Positions 21,142-33,673 of a stretch of 64,000 bases of DNA are shown here, one piece after another; positions within the stretch are counted from its first letter, which is position 1; each line of letters opens with the position of its first letter. Location: assembly GCA_949318235.1 (NCBI GenBank), contig CASGGR010000048.1, positions 1 to 64,000 of the forward strand, given 5' to 3'. Below the pieces are notes generated by a model. It made no database searches. It had not been told where the DNA came from and worked only from the letters and a program-made list of their open reading frames with translations. A program made the translations under genes and the position numbers. Source of the stretch: Ecdyonurus torrentis. Taxonomy: Eukaryota; Arthropoda; Insecta; Ephemeroptera; Heptageniidae.

Positions 21142-23110
21142 GAATTATAAAAATCATACTTTTTACACGATTAAAACTAGTTTTGATGATTTCTCAAAAA
21201 CTAAAAATGCTACAGACATTCAATATATCTCAAAACATATCTTTTTAAATTCTGTACAAAAAAGATGTCTTGAACTTTTTTGCTCCGACGCATACTTTTT
21301 GGGTTATTGACAATTTTAGTTATCACTCATCATGTAGCCAAACCAAGTCATAAAACAAAGTTTCTATTTCAAAAATTAAATGTTATTGAATGATAAAAAT
21401 CATACTTTTTACACGATTAAAACTAGTTTTGATGATTTCTCAAAAACTAAGAATGCTACAGACATTTATTTTAACTTAAAACATAGCTTTTTCAATTCTG
21501 TACAAAAAATATGTATTGAACTTTTTTGCTCCGACGCATACTTTTTGGGTTATTGACAATTTTAGTTTTCACTCGTCATGTAGCCAAACCTAGTCATAAA
21601 ACAAAGTTTCTATTTCAAGAAACAAATGTTATTGAATGATAAAAATCATACTTTTTACACGATTAAAATTAGTTTTGATGATTTCTCAAAAACTAAAAAT
21701 GCTACAGACATTTAATATAATTTAAAACATAGCTTTTTTAATTGTCTACAAAAAAGATGTCTTGAACTTTATTGCTCCGACGCATACTTTTTGGGTAAAT
21801 GACAATTTTAGTTATCACTCATCATGTAGCCAAACCAAGTCATAAAACAAAGTTTCTATTTCAAGAATTAAATGTTATTGAATTATAAAAATCATACTTT
21901 TTACACGATTAAAACTAGTTTTGATGATTTCTCAAAAACTAAAAATGCTACAGACATTCAATATATCTCAAAACATAGCTTTTTCAATTCTCTACAAAAA
22001 AGATGTCTTGAATTTTTTTGCTCCGACGCATACTTTTTGGGTTATTGACAATTTTAGTTATCACTCATCATGAAGCCAAACCAAGTCAAAAAACAAAGTT
22101 TCTATTTCAAGAATTAAATGTTATTGAATGATAAAAATCATACTTTTTACACGATTAAAACTAGTTTTGATGATTTCTCAAAAACTAAGAAAGCTACAGA
22201 CATCTTTTTTAACTCAAAACATAGCTTTTTCATTTCTGTACAAAAAAGATGTCTTGAACTTTTTTGCTCCGACGCATACTTTTTGGGTTATTGACAATTT
22301 TAGTTTTCACTCGTCATGTAGCCAAACCTAGTCATAAAACAAAGTTTCTATTTCAAGAACCAAATGTTATTGAATGATAAAAATCATACTTTTTACACGA
22401 TTAAAACTAGTTTTGATGATTTCTCAAAAACTAAAAATGCTACAGACATCCAATATAACTCAAAACATAGCTTTTTTAATTGTCTACAAAAAAAAATGTC
22501 TTGAACTTTTTTGCTCCGACGCATACTTTTTGGGTTTTTGACAATTTTAGTTATCACTCATCATGTAGCCAAAGCAAGTCATAATACAAAGTTTCAATTT
22601 CAAGAATTAAATGTTATTGAATTATAAAAATCATACTTTTTACACGATTAAAACTAGTTTTGATGATTTCTCAAAAACTAAAAATGCTACAGACATTCAA
22701 TATATCTCAAAACATAGCTTTTTCAATTCTGTACAAAAAAGATGTCTTGAACTTTTTTGCTCCGACGCATACTTTTTGGGTTATTGACAATTTTAGTTTT
22801 CACTCGTCATGTAGCCAAACCTAGTCATAAAACAAAGTTTCTATTTCAAGAACCAAATGTTATTGAATGATAAAAATCATACTTTTTACACGATAAAAAC
22901 TAGTTTTGATGATTTCTCAAAAACTAAGAATGCTACAGACATCTATTTTGACTCAAAACATAGCTATTTCAATTCTGTACAAAAAATATGTCTTGAACTT
23001 TTTTGCTCCGACGCATACTTTTTGGGTTATTGACAATTTTAGTTTTCACTCGTCATGTAGCCAAACCTAGTCATAAAACAAAGTTTCTATTTCAAGAAAA
23101 AAATATTATT
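21142..23110. repeat. Entry of right-domain types: V-T-W'-V-F-Nf-Vg-G
   Basis: Starts are 21142 V, 21388 T, 21634 W', 21880 V, 22126 F, 22372 Nf (247 bp, one extra A in the poly-A), 22619 Vg and 22865 G. The V at 21880 is the first with GTCAAAAAAC in place of GTCATAAAAC. The F at 22126 is the first with AAGAAAGCT. The Nf, Vg and G types appear here for the first time and dominate everything to the right. Confidence 0.9.
22865..23110. repeat. Representative monomer, type G (group P)
   Basis: Type G has GATAAAAACTAG, ACATCTATTTTGACTC, ATAGCTATTTCAATTC and ATATGTCTTG. It usually ends GAAACAAATATTATT and is then directly followed by an Nd monomer. Copies start at 22865, 26306, 26552, 29744, 31218, 32200, 34166, 37362, 38836, 41048, 43260, 46209 (with TTTTAACTC instead of TTTTGACTC), 50880, 53584, 55551, 57026, 58501, 59976, 62188 and 63663. 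None occurs left of 22.8 kb. Confidence 0.93.
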
Positions 23111-23355
23111 GAATGATAAAAATCATACTTTTTACACGATTAAAACTAGTTTTGATGATTTCTCAAAAACTAAAAATGCTACAGACATCCAATATAACTC
23201 AAAACATAGCTTTTTTAATTGTCTACAAAAAAGATGTCTTGAACTTTTTTCTCCGACGCATACTTTTTGGGTTATTGACAATTTTAGTTATCACTCATCA
23301 TGTAGCCAAACCAAGTCATAAAACAAAGTTTCTATTTCAAGAATTAAATGTTATT
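23111..23355. repeat. Representative monomer, type Nd (group Q, 245 bp, single-G deletion)
   Basis: Nd has ACATCCAATATAACTC and TTTTTTAATTGTCTAC, and CTTTTTTCTCCG where other types have CTTTTTTGCTCCG, so one G is missing. I count 35 copies from 23111 to 62434, plus a partial copy at 63909 that ends before the diagnostic site. It is the phase marker of the right two thirds. Related forms with the G retained are: N/N1 at 10077, 14255, 16960, 19174, 20158 and 20896, and Nf (AAAAAAAATGTC and GGGTTTTTGAC) at 22372, 26060, 33674, 35886, 36870, 40556, 42768, 45717, 55059, 56534, 58009, 59484 and 63171. The copy at 43506 has lost a second G and is 244 bp. The copy at 47192 has gained a T and is 246 bp. 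Confidence 0.94.
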
Positions 23356-25321
23356 GAATTATAAAAATCATACTTTTTACACGATTAAAACTAATTTTGA
23401 TGATTTCTCAAAAACTAAAAATGCTACAGACATTCAATATATCTCAAAACATAGCTTTTTCAATTCTGTACAAAAAAGATGTCTTGAACTTTTTTGCTCC
23501 GACGCATACTTTTTGGGTTATTGACAATTTTAGTTATCACTCATCATGTAGCCAAACCAAGTCATAAAACAAAGTTTCTATTTCAAAAATTAAATGTTAT
23601 TGAATGATAAAAATCATACTTTTTACACGATTAAAACTAGTTTTGATGATTTCTCAAAAACTAAGAATGCTACAGACATTTATTTTAACTTAAAACATAG
23701 CTTTTTCAATTCTGTACAAAAAATATGTATTGAACTTTTTTGCTCCGACGCATACTTTTTGGGTTATTGACAATTTTAGTTTTCACTCGTCATGTAGCCA
23801 AACCTAGTCATAAAACAAAGTTTCTATTTCAAGAAACAAATATTATTGAATGATAAAAATCATACTTTTTACACGATTAAAACTAGTTTTGATGATTTCT
23901 CAAAAACTAAAAATGCTACAGACATCCAATATAACTCAAAACATAGCTTTTTTAATTGTCTACAAAAAAGATGTCTTGAACTTTTTTCTCCGACGCATAC
24001 TTTTTGGGTTATTGACAATTTTAGTTATCACTCATCATGTAGCCAAACCAAGTCATAAAACAAAGTTTCTATTTCAAGAATTAAATGTTATTGAATTATA
24101 AAAATCATACTTTTTACACGATTAAAACTAGTTTTGATGATTTCTCAAAAACTAAAAATGCTACAGACATTCAATATATCTCAAAACATAGCTTTTTCAA
24201 TTCTGTACAAAAAAGATGTCTTGAACTTTTTTGCTCCGACGCATACTTTTTGGGTTATTGACAATTTTAGTTATCACTCATCATGTAGCCAAACCAAGTC
24301 ATAAAACAAAGTTTCTATTTCAAAAATTAAATGTTATTGAATGATAAAAATCATACTTTTTACACGATTAAAACTAGTTTTGATGATTTCTCAAAAACTA
24401 AGAATGCTACAGACATTTATTTTAACTTAAAACATAGCTTTTTCAATTCTGTACAAAAAATATGTATTGAACTTTTTTGCTCCGACGCATACTTTTTGGG
24501 TTATTGACAATTTTAGTTTTCACTCGTCATGTAGCCAAACCTAGTCATAAAACAAAGTTTCTATTTCAAGAAACAAATATTATTGAATGATAAAAATCAT
24601 ACTTTTTACACGATTAAAACTAGTTTTGATGATTTCTCAAAAACTAAAAATGCTACAGACATCCAATATAACTCAAAACATAGCTTTTTTAATTGTCTAC
24701 AAAAAAGATGTCTTGAACTTTTTTCTCCGACGCATACTTTTTGGGTTATTGACAATTTTAGTTATCACTCATCATGTAGCCAAACCAAGTCATAAAACAA
24801 AGTTTCTATTTCAAGAATTAAATGTTATTGAATTATAAAAATCATACTTTTTACACGATTAAAACTAGTTTTGATGATTTCTCAAAAACTAAAAATGCTA
24901 CAGACATTCAATATATCTCAAAACATAGCTTTTTCAATTCTGTACAAAAAAGATGTCTTAAACTTTTTTGATCCGACGCATACTTTTTGGGTTATTGACA
25001 ATTTTAGTTATCACTCATCATGTAGCCAAACCAAGTCATAAAACAAAGTTTCTATTTCAAAAATTAAATGTTATTGAATGATAAAAATCATACTTTTTAC
25101 ACGATTAAAACTAGTTTTGATGATTTCTCAAAAACTAAGAATGCTACAGACATTTATTTTAACTTAAAACATAGCTTTTTCAATTCTGTACAAAAAATAT
25201 GTATTGAACTTTTTTGCTCCGACGCATACTTTTTGGGTTATTGACAATTTTAGTTTTCACTCGTCATGTAGCCAAACCTAGTCATAAAACAAAGTTTCTA
25301 TTTCAAGAAACAAATGTTATT
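23111..25321. repeat. 3-mer HOR Nd-V-T (737 bp), three units
   Basis: Units 23111-23847 and 23848-24584 are 737 bp (245+246+246). The third, 24585-25321, has Vx in the middle and ends GAAACAAATG instead of GAAACAAATA. The first unit has a private AAAAAAATATT before Nd and AACTAATTTT in its V. This is the shortest HOR in the window and the building block of much of the right domain. Confidence 0.94.
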
Positions 25322-26310
25322 GAATGATAAAAATCATACTTTTTACACGATTAAAACTAGTTTTGATGATTTCTCAAAAACTAAAAATGCTACAGACATT
25401 CAATATAATTTAAAACATAGCTTTTTTAATTGTCTACAAAAAAGATGTCTTGAACTTTATTGCTCCGACGCATACTTTTTGGGTAAATGACAATTTTAGT
25501 TATCACTCATCATGTAGCCAAACCAAGTCATAAAACAAAGTTTCTATTTCAAGAATTAAATGTTATTGAATTATAAAAATCATACTTTTTACACGATTAA
25601 AACTAGTTTTGATGATTTCTCAAAAACTAAAAATGCTACAGACATTCAATATATCTCAAAACATAGCTTTTTCAATTCTCTACAAAAAAGATGTCTTGAA
25701 CTTTTTTGCTCCGACGCATACTTTTTGGGTTATTGACAATTTTAGTTATCACTCATCATGAAGCCAAACCAAGTCAAAAAACAAAGTTTCTATTTCAAGA
25801 ATTAAATGTTATTGAATGATAAAAATCATACTTTTTACACGATTAAAACTAGTTTTGATGATTTCTCAAAAACTAAGAAAGCTACAGACATCTTTTTTAA
25901 CTCAAAACATAGCTTTTTCATTTCTGTACAAAAAAGATGTCTTGAACTTTTTTGCTCCGACGCATACTTTTTGGGTTATTGACAATTTTAGTTTTCACTC
26001 GTCATGTAGCCAAACCTAGTCATAAAACAAAGTTTCTATTTCAAGAACCAAATGTTATTGAATGATAAAAATCATACTTTTTACACGATTAAAACTAGTT
26101 TTGATGATTTCTCAAAAACTAAAAATGCTACAGACATCCAATATAACTCAAAACATAGCTTTTTTAATTGTCTACAAAAAAAATGTCTTGAACTTTTTTG
26201 CTCCGACGCATACTTTTTGGGTTTTTGACAATTTTAGTTATCACTCATCATGTAGCCAAAGCAAGTCATAATACAAAGTTTCAATTTCAAGAATTAAATG
26301 TTATTGAATT
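24585..26310. repeat. Long-range duplicate, copy 1 (partner at +19657 bp)
   Basis: The run Nd-Vx-T-W'-V-F-Nf (24585, 24830, 25076, 25322, 25568, 25814, 26060) recurs at 44242, 44487, 44733, 44979, 45225, 45471 and 45717, each exactly 19657 bp downstream. The frame is regained at 26798 and 46455, with the same offset. Small differences exist: the partner has ATAAAATAAAG, CAAAAAACAAATG, an AAATGATA boundary and TTTAATATAATTT. Confidence 0.85.
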
Positions 26311-26797
26311 ATAAAAATCATACTTTTTACACGATAAAAACTAGTTTTGATGATTTCTCAAAAACTAAGAATGCTACAGACATCTATTTTGACTCAAAAC
26401 ATAGCTATTTCAATTCTGTACAAAAAATATGTCTTGAACTTTTTTGCTCCGACGCATACTTTTTGGGTTATTGACAATTTTAGTTTTCACTCGTCATGTA
26501 GCCAAACCTAGTCATAAAACAAAGTTTCTATTTCAAGAACCAAATGTTATTGAATGATAAAAATCATACTTTTTACACGATAAAAACTAGTTTTGATGAT
26601 TTCTCAAAAACTAAGAATGCTACAGACATCTATTTTGACTCAAAACATAGCTATTTCAATTCTGTACAAAAAATATGTCTTGAACTTTTTTGCTCCGACG
26701 CATACTTTTTGGGTTATTGACAATTTTAGTTTTCACTCGTCATGTAGCCAAACCTAGTCATAAAACAAAGTTTCTATTTCAAGAAACAAATATTATT
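25322..26797. repeat. W'-V-F-Nf followed by two adjacent G monomers
   Basis: Starts are 25322 W', 25568 V, 25814 F, 26060 Nf, 26306 G and 26552 G. Elsewhere Nf is usually followed by Vg and then G. Here Vg is missing, and the monomer at 26306 has the Vg-type boundary GAATTATA joined to a G body (GATAAAAACT, TTTTGACTC). It ends GAACC as Vg does or as a G-Vg exchange would leave it. The second G is ordinary. Confidence 0.88.
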
Positions 26798-29700
26798 GAA
26801 TGATAAAAATCATACTTTTTACACGATTAAAACTAGTTTTGATGATTTCTCAAAAACTAAAAATGCTACAGACATCCAATATAACTCAAAACATAGCTTT
26901 TTTAATTGTCTACAAAAAAGATGTCTTGAACTTTTTTCTCCGACGCATACTTTTTGGGTTATTGACAATTTTAGTTATCACTCATCATGTAGCCAAACCA
27001 AGTCATAAAACAAAGTTTCTATTTCAAGAATTAAATGTTATTGAATTATAAAAATCATACTTTTTACACGATTAAAACTAGTTTTGATGATTTCTCAAAA
27101 ACTAAAAATGCTACAGACATTCAATATATCTCAAAACATAGCTTTTTCAATTCCGTACAAAAAAGATGTCTTGAACTTTTTTGCTCCGACGCATACTTTT
27201 TGGGTTATTGACAATTTTAGTTATCACTCATCATGTAGCCAAACCAAGTCATAAAACAAAGTTTCTATTTCAAAAATTAAATGTTATTGAATGATAAAAA
27301 TCATACTTTTTACACGATTAAAACTAGTTTTGATGATTTCTCAAAAACTAAGAATGCTACAGACATTTATTTTAACTTAAAACATAGCTTTTTCAATTCT
27401 GTACAAAAAATATGTATTGAACTTTTTTGCTCCGACGCATACTTTTTGGGTTATTGACAATTTTAGTTTTCACTCGTCATGTAGCCAAACCTAGTCATAA
27501 AACAAAGTTTCTATTTCAAGAAACAAATATTATTGAATGATAAAAATCATACTTTTTACACGATTAAAACTAGTTTTGATGATTTCTCAAAAACTAAAAA
27601 TGCTACAGACATCCAATATAACTCAAAACATAGCTTTTTTAATTGTCTACAAAAAAGATGTCTTGAACTTTTTTCTCCGACGCATACTTTTTGGGTTATT
27701 GACAATTTTAGTTATCACTCATCATGTAGCCAAACCAAGTCATAAAACAAAGTTTCTATTTCAAGAATTAAATGTTATTGAATTATAAAAATCATACTTT
27801 TTACACGATTAAAACTAGTTTTGATGATTTCTCAAAAACTAAAAATGCTACAGACATTCAATATATCTCAAAACATAGCTTTTTCAATTCTGTACAAAAA
27901 AGATGTCTTGAACTTTTTTCTCCGACGCATACTTTTTGGGTTATTGACAATTTTAGTTATCACTCATCATGTAGCCAAACCAAGTCATAAAACAAAGTTT
28001 CTATTTCAAGAATTAAATGTTATTGAATTATAAAAATCATACTTTTTACACGATTAAAACTAATTTTGATGATTTCTCAAAAACTAAAAATGCTACAGAC
28101 ATTCAATATATCTCAAAACATAGCTTTTTCAATTCTGTACAAAAAAGATGTCTTGAACTTTTTTGCTCCGACGCATACTTTTTGGGTTATTGACAATTTT
28201 AGTTATCACTCATCATGTAGCCAAACCAAGTCATAAAACAAAGTTTCTATTTCAAAAATTAAATGTTATTGAATGATAAAAATCATACTTTTTACACGAT
28301 TAAAACTAGTTTTGATGATTTCTCAAAAACTAAGAATGCTACAGACATTTATTTTAACTTAAAACATAGCTTTTTCAATTCTGTACAAAAAATATGTATT
28401 GAACTTTTTTGCTCCGACGCATACTTTTTGGGTTATTGACAATTTTAGTTTTCACTCGTCATGTAGCCAAACCTAGTCATAAAACAAAGTTTCTATTTCA
28501 AGAAACAAATATTATTGAATGATAAAAATCATACTTTTTACACGATTAAAACTAGTTTTGATGATTTCTCAAAAACTAAAAATGCTACAGACATCCAATA
28601 TAACTCAAAACATAGCTTTTTTAATTGTCTACAAAAAAGATGTCTTGAACTTTTTTCTCCGACGCATACTTTTTGGGTTATTGACAATTTTAGTTATCAC
28701 TCATCATGTAGCCAAACCAAGTCATAAAACAAAGTTTCTATTTCAAGAATTAAATGTTATTGAATTATAAAAATCATACTTTTTACACGATTAAAACTAG
28801 TTTTGATGATTTCTCAAAAACTAAAAATGCTACAGACATTCAATATATCTCAAAACATAGCTTTTTCAATTCTGTACAAAAAAGATGTCTTGAACTTTTT
28901 TCTCCGACGCATACTTTTTGGGTTATTGACAATTTTAGTTATCACTCATCATGTAGCCAAACCAAGTCATAAAACAAAGTTTCTATTTCAAAAATTAAAT
29001 GTTATTGAATGATAAAAATCATACTTTTTACACGATTAAAACTAGTTTTGATGATTTCTCAAAAACTAAGAATGCTACAGACATTTATTTTAACTTAAAA
29101 CATAGCTTTTTCAATTCTGTACAAAAAATATGTATTGAACTTTTTTGCTCCGACGCATACTTTTTGGGTTATTGACAATTTTAGTTTTCACTCGTCATGT
29201 AGCCAAACCTAGTCATAAAACAAAGTTTCTATTTCAAGAAACAAATATTATTGAATGATAAAAATCATACTTTTTACACGATTAAAACTAGTTTTGATGA
29301 TTTCTCAAAAACTAAAAATGCTACAGACATCCAATATAACTCAAAACATAGCTTTTTTAATTGTCTACAAAAAAGATGTCTTGAACTTTTTTCTCCGACG
29401 CATACTTTTTGGGTTATTGACAATTTTAGTTATCACTCATCATGTAGCCAAACCAAGTCATAAAACAAAGTTTCTATTTCAAGAATTAAATGTTATTGAA
29501 TTATAAAAATCATACTTTTTACACGATTAAAACTAGTTTTGATGATTTCTCAAAAACTAAAAATGCTACAGACATTCAATATATCTCAAAACATAGCTTT
29601 TTCAATTCTGTACAAAAAAGATGTCTTGAACTTTTTTGCTCCGACGCATACTTTTTGGGTTATTGACAATTTTAGTTTTCACTCGTCATGTAGCCAAACC

Positions 29701-29989
29701 TAGTCATAAAACAAAGTTTCTATTTCAAGAACCAAATGTTATTGAATGATAAAAATCATACTTTTTACACGATAAAAACTAGTTTTGATGATTTCTCAAA
29801 AACTAAGAATGCTACAGACATCTATTTTGACTCAAAACATAGCTATTTCAATTCTGTACAAAAAATATGTCTTGAACTTTTTTGCTCCGACGCATACTTT
29901 TTGGGTTATTGACAATTTTAGTTTTCACTCGTCATGTAGCCAAACCTAGTCATAAAACAAAGTTTCTATTTCAAGAAACAAATATTATT
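26798..29989. repeat. Nd-led 3-mers with one 4-mer
   Basis: Units: 26798-27534 Nd-V-T (V with TTCCGTAC); 27535-28516 Nd-Vd-V-T (982 bp); 28517-29252 Nd-Vd-T (736 bp); 29253-29989 Nd-Vg-G (737 bp). Vd is a V monomer carrying the Nd single-G deletion. The Vd at 27780 has an Nd tail (GAATTAAATG and a GAATTATA boundary). The Vd at 28762 returns to the V tail (CAAAAATTAAATG). Confidence 0.9.
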
Positions 29990-31708
29990 GAATGATAAAA
30001 ATCATACTTTTTACACGATTAAAACTAGTTTTGATGATTTCTCAAAAACTAAAAATGCTACAGACATCCAATATAACTCAAAACATAGCTTTTTTAATTG
30101 TCTACAAAAAAGATGTCTTGAACTTTTTTCTCCGACGCATACTTTTTGGGTTATTGACAATTTTAGTTATCACTCATCATGTAGCCAAACCAAGTCATAA
30201 AACAAAGTTTCTATTTCAAGAATTAAATGTTATTGAATTATAAAAATCATACTTTTTACACGATTAAAACTAGTTTTGATGATTTCTCAAAAACTAAAAA
30301 TGCTACAGACATTCAATATATCTCAAAACATAGCTTTTTCAATTCCGTACAAAAAAGATGTCTTGAACTTTTTTGCTCCGACGCATACTTTTTGGGTTAT
30401 TGACAATTTTAGTTATCACTCATCATGTAGCCAAACCAAGTCATAAAACAAAGTTTCTATTTCAAAAATTAAATGTTATTGAATGATAAAAATCATACTT
30501 TTTACACGATTAAAACTAGTTTTGATGATTTCTCAAAAACTAAGAATGCTACAGACATTTATTTTAACTTAAAACATAGCTTTTTCAATTCTGTACAAAA
30601 AATATGTATTGAACTTTTTTGCTCCGACGCATACTTTTTGGGTTATTGACAATTTTAGTTTTCACTCGTCATGTAGCCAAACCTAGTCATAAAACAAAGT
30701 TTCTATTTCAAGAAACAAATATTATTGAATGATAAAAATCATACTTTTTACACGATTAAAACTAGTTTTGATGATTTCTCAAAAACTAAAAATGCTACAG
30801 ACATCCAATATAACTCAAAACATAGCTTTTTTAATTGTCTACAAAAAAGATGTCTTGAACTTTTTTCTCCGACGCATACTTTTTGGGTTATTGACAATTT
30901 TAGTTATCACTCATCATGTAGCCAAACCAAGTCATAAAACAAAGTTTCTATTTCAAGAATTAAATGTTATTGAATTATAAAAATCATACTTTTTACACGA
31001 TTAAAACTAGTTTTGATGATTTCTCAAAAACTAAAAATGCTACAGACATTCAATATATCTCAAAACATAGCTTTTTCAATTCTGTACAAAAAAGATGTCT
31101 TGAACTTTTTTGCTCCGACGCATACTTTTTGGGTTATTGACAATTTTAGTTTTCACTCGTCATGTAGCCAAACCTAGTCATAAAACAAAGTTTCTATTTC
31201 AAGAACCAAATGTTATTGAATGATAAAAATCATACTTTTTACACGATAAAAACTAGTTTTGATGATTTCTCAAAAACTAAGAATGCTACAGACATCTATT
31301 TTGACTCAAAACATAGCTATTTCAATTCTGTACAAAAAATATGTCTTGAACTTTTTTGCTCCGACGCATACTTTTTGGGTTATTGACAATTTTAGTTTTC
31401 ACTCGTCATGTAGCCAAACCTAGTCATAAAACAAAGTTTCTATTTCAAGAAACAAATATTATTGAATGATAAAAATCATACTTTTTACACGATTAAAACT
31501 AGTTTTGATGATTTCTCAAAAACTAAAAATGCTACAGACATCCAATATAACTCAAAACATAGCTTTTTTAATTGTCTACAAAAAAGATGTCTTGAACTTT
31601 TTTCTCCGACGCATACTTTTTGGGTTATTGACAATTTTAGTTATCACTCATCATGTAGCCAAACCAAGTCATAAAACAAAGTTTCTATTTCAAGAATTAA
31701 ATGTTATT

Positions 31709-31953
31709 GAATTATAAAAATCATACTTTTTACACGATTAAAACTAGTTTTGATGATTTCTCAAAAACTAAAAATGCTACAGACATTCAATATATCTCAA
31801 AACATAGCTTTTTTAATTGTCTACAAAAAAGATGTCTTGAACTTTTTTCTCCGACGCATACTTTTTGGGTTATTGACAATTTTAGTTATCACTCATCATG
31901 TAGCCAAACCAAGTCATAAAACAAAGTTTCTATTTCAAGAATTAAATGTTATT
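31709..31953. repeat. Chimeric monomer: V head, Nd tail
   Basis: The first half is type V (ACATTCAATATATCTC). From TTTTTTAATTGTCTAC onward it is type Nd, including the single-G deletion and the GAATTAAATG end. It is inserted between Nd and Vg and lengthens that HOR from 3 to 4 monomers. Its switch point lies further left than in the Vd at 27780, so the two arose by separate exchanges or were trimmed by later conversion. Confidence 0.88.
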
Positions 31954-33673
31954 GAATTATAAAAATCATACTTTTTACACGATTAAAACTAGTTTTGATG
32001 ATTTCTCAAAAACTAAAAATGCTACAGACATTCAATATATCTCAAAACATAGCTTTTTCAATTCTGTACAAAAAAGATGTCTTGAACTTTTTTGCTCCGA
32101 CGCATACTTTTTGGGTTATTGACAATTTTAGTTTTCACTCGTCATGTAGCCAAACCTAGTCATAAAACAAAGTTTCTATTTCAAGAACCAAATGTTATTG
32201 AATGATAAAAATCATACTTTTTACACGATAAAAACTAGTTTTGATGATTTCTCAAAAACTAAGAATGCTACAGACATCTATTTTGACTCAAAACATAGCT
32301 ATTTCAATTCTGTACAAAAAATATGTCTTGAACTTTTTTGCTCCGACGCATACTTTTTGGGTTATTGACAATTTTAGTTTTCACTCGTCATGTAGCCAAA
32401 CCTAGTCATAAAACAAAGTTTCTATTTCAAGAAACAAATATTATTGAATGATAAAAATCATACTTTTTACACGATTAAAACTAGTTTTGATGATTTCTCA
32501 AAAACTAAAAATGCTACAGACATCCAATATAACTCAAAACATAGCTTTTTTAATTGTCTACAAAAAAGATGTCTTGAACTTTTTTCTCCGACGCATACTT
32601 TTTGGGTTATTGACAATTTTAGTTATCACTCATCATGTAGCCAAACCAAGTCATAAAACAAAGTTTCTATTTCAAGAATTAAATGTTATTGAATTATAAA
32701 AATCATACTTTTTACACGATTAAAACTAGTTTTGATGATTTCTCAAAAACTAAAAATGCTACAGACATTCAATATATCTCAAAACATAGCTTTTTCAATT
32801 CTGTACAAAAAAGATGTCTTGAACTTTTTTGCTCCGACGCATATTTTTTGGGTTATTGACAATTTTAGTTATCACTCATCATGTAGCCAAACCAAGTCAT
32901 AAAACAAAGTTTCTATTTCAAAAATTAAATGTTATTGAATGATAAAAATCATACTTTTTACACGATTAAAACTAGTTTTGATGATTTCTCAAAAACTAAG
33001 AATGCTACAGACATTTATTTTAACTTAAAACATAGCTTTTTCAATTCTGTACAAAAAATATGTATTGAACTTTTTTGCTCCGACGCATACTTTTTGGGTT
33101 ATTGACAATTTTAGTTTTCACTCGTCATGTAGCCAAACCTAGTCATAAAACAAAGTTTCTATTTCAAGAAACAAATATTATTGAATGATAAAAATCATAC
33201 TTTTTACACGATTAAAACTAGTTTTGATGATTTCTCAAAAACTAAAAATGCTACAGACATCCAATATAACTCAAAACATAGCTTTTTTAATTGTCTACAA
33301 AAAAGATGTCTTGAACTTTTTTCTCCGACGCATACTTTTTGGGTTATTGACAATTTTAGTTATCACTCATCATGTAGCCAAACCAAGTCATAAAACAAAG
33401 TTTCTATTTCAAGAATTAAATGTTATTGAATTATAAAAATCATACTTTTTACACGATTAAAACTAGTTTTGATGATTTCTCAAAAACTAAAAATGCTACA
33501 GACATTCAATATATCTCAAAACATAGCTTTTTCAATTCTGTACAAAAAAGATGTCTTAAACTTTTTTGATCCGACGCATACTTTTTGGGTTATTGACAAT
33601 TTTAGTTATCACTCATCATGTAGCCAAACCAAGTCATAAAACAAAGTTTCTATTTCAAAAATTAAATGTTATT

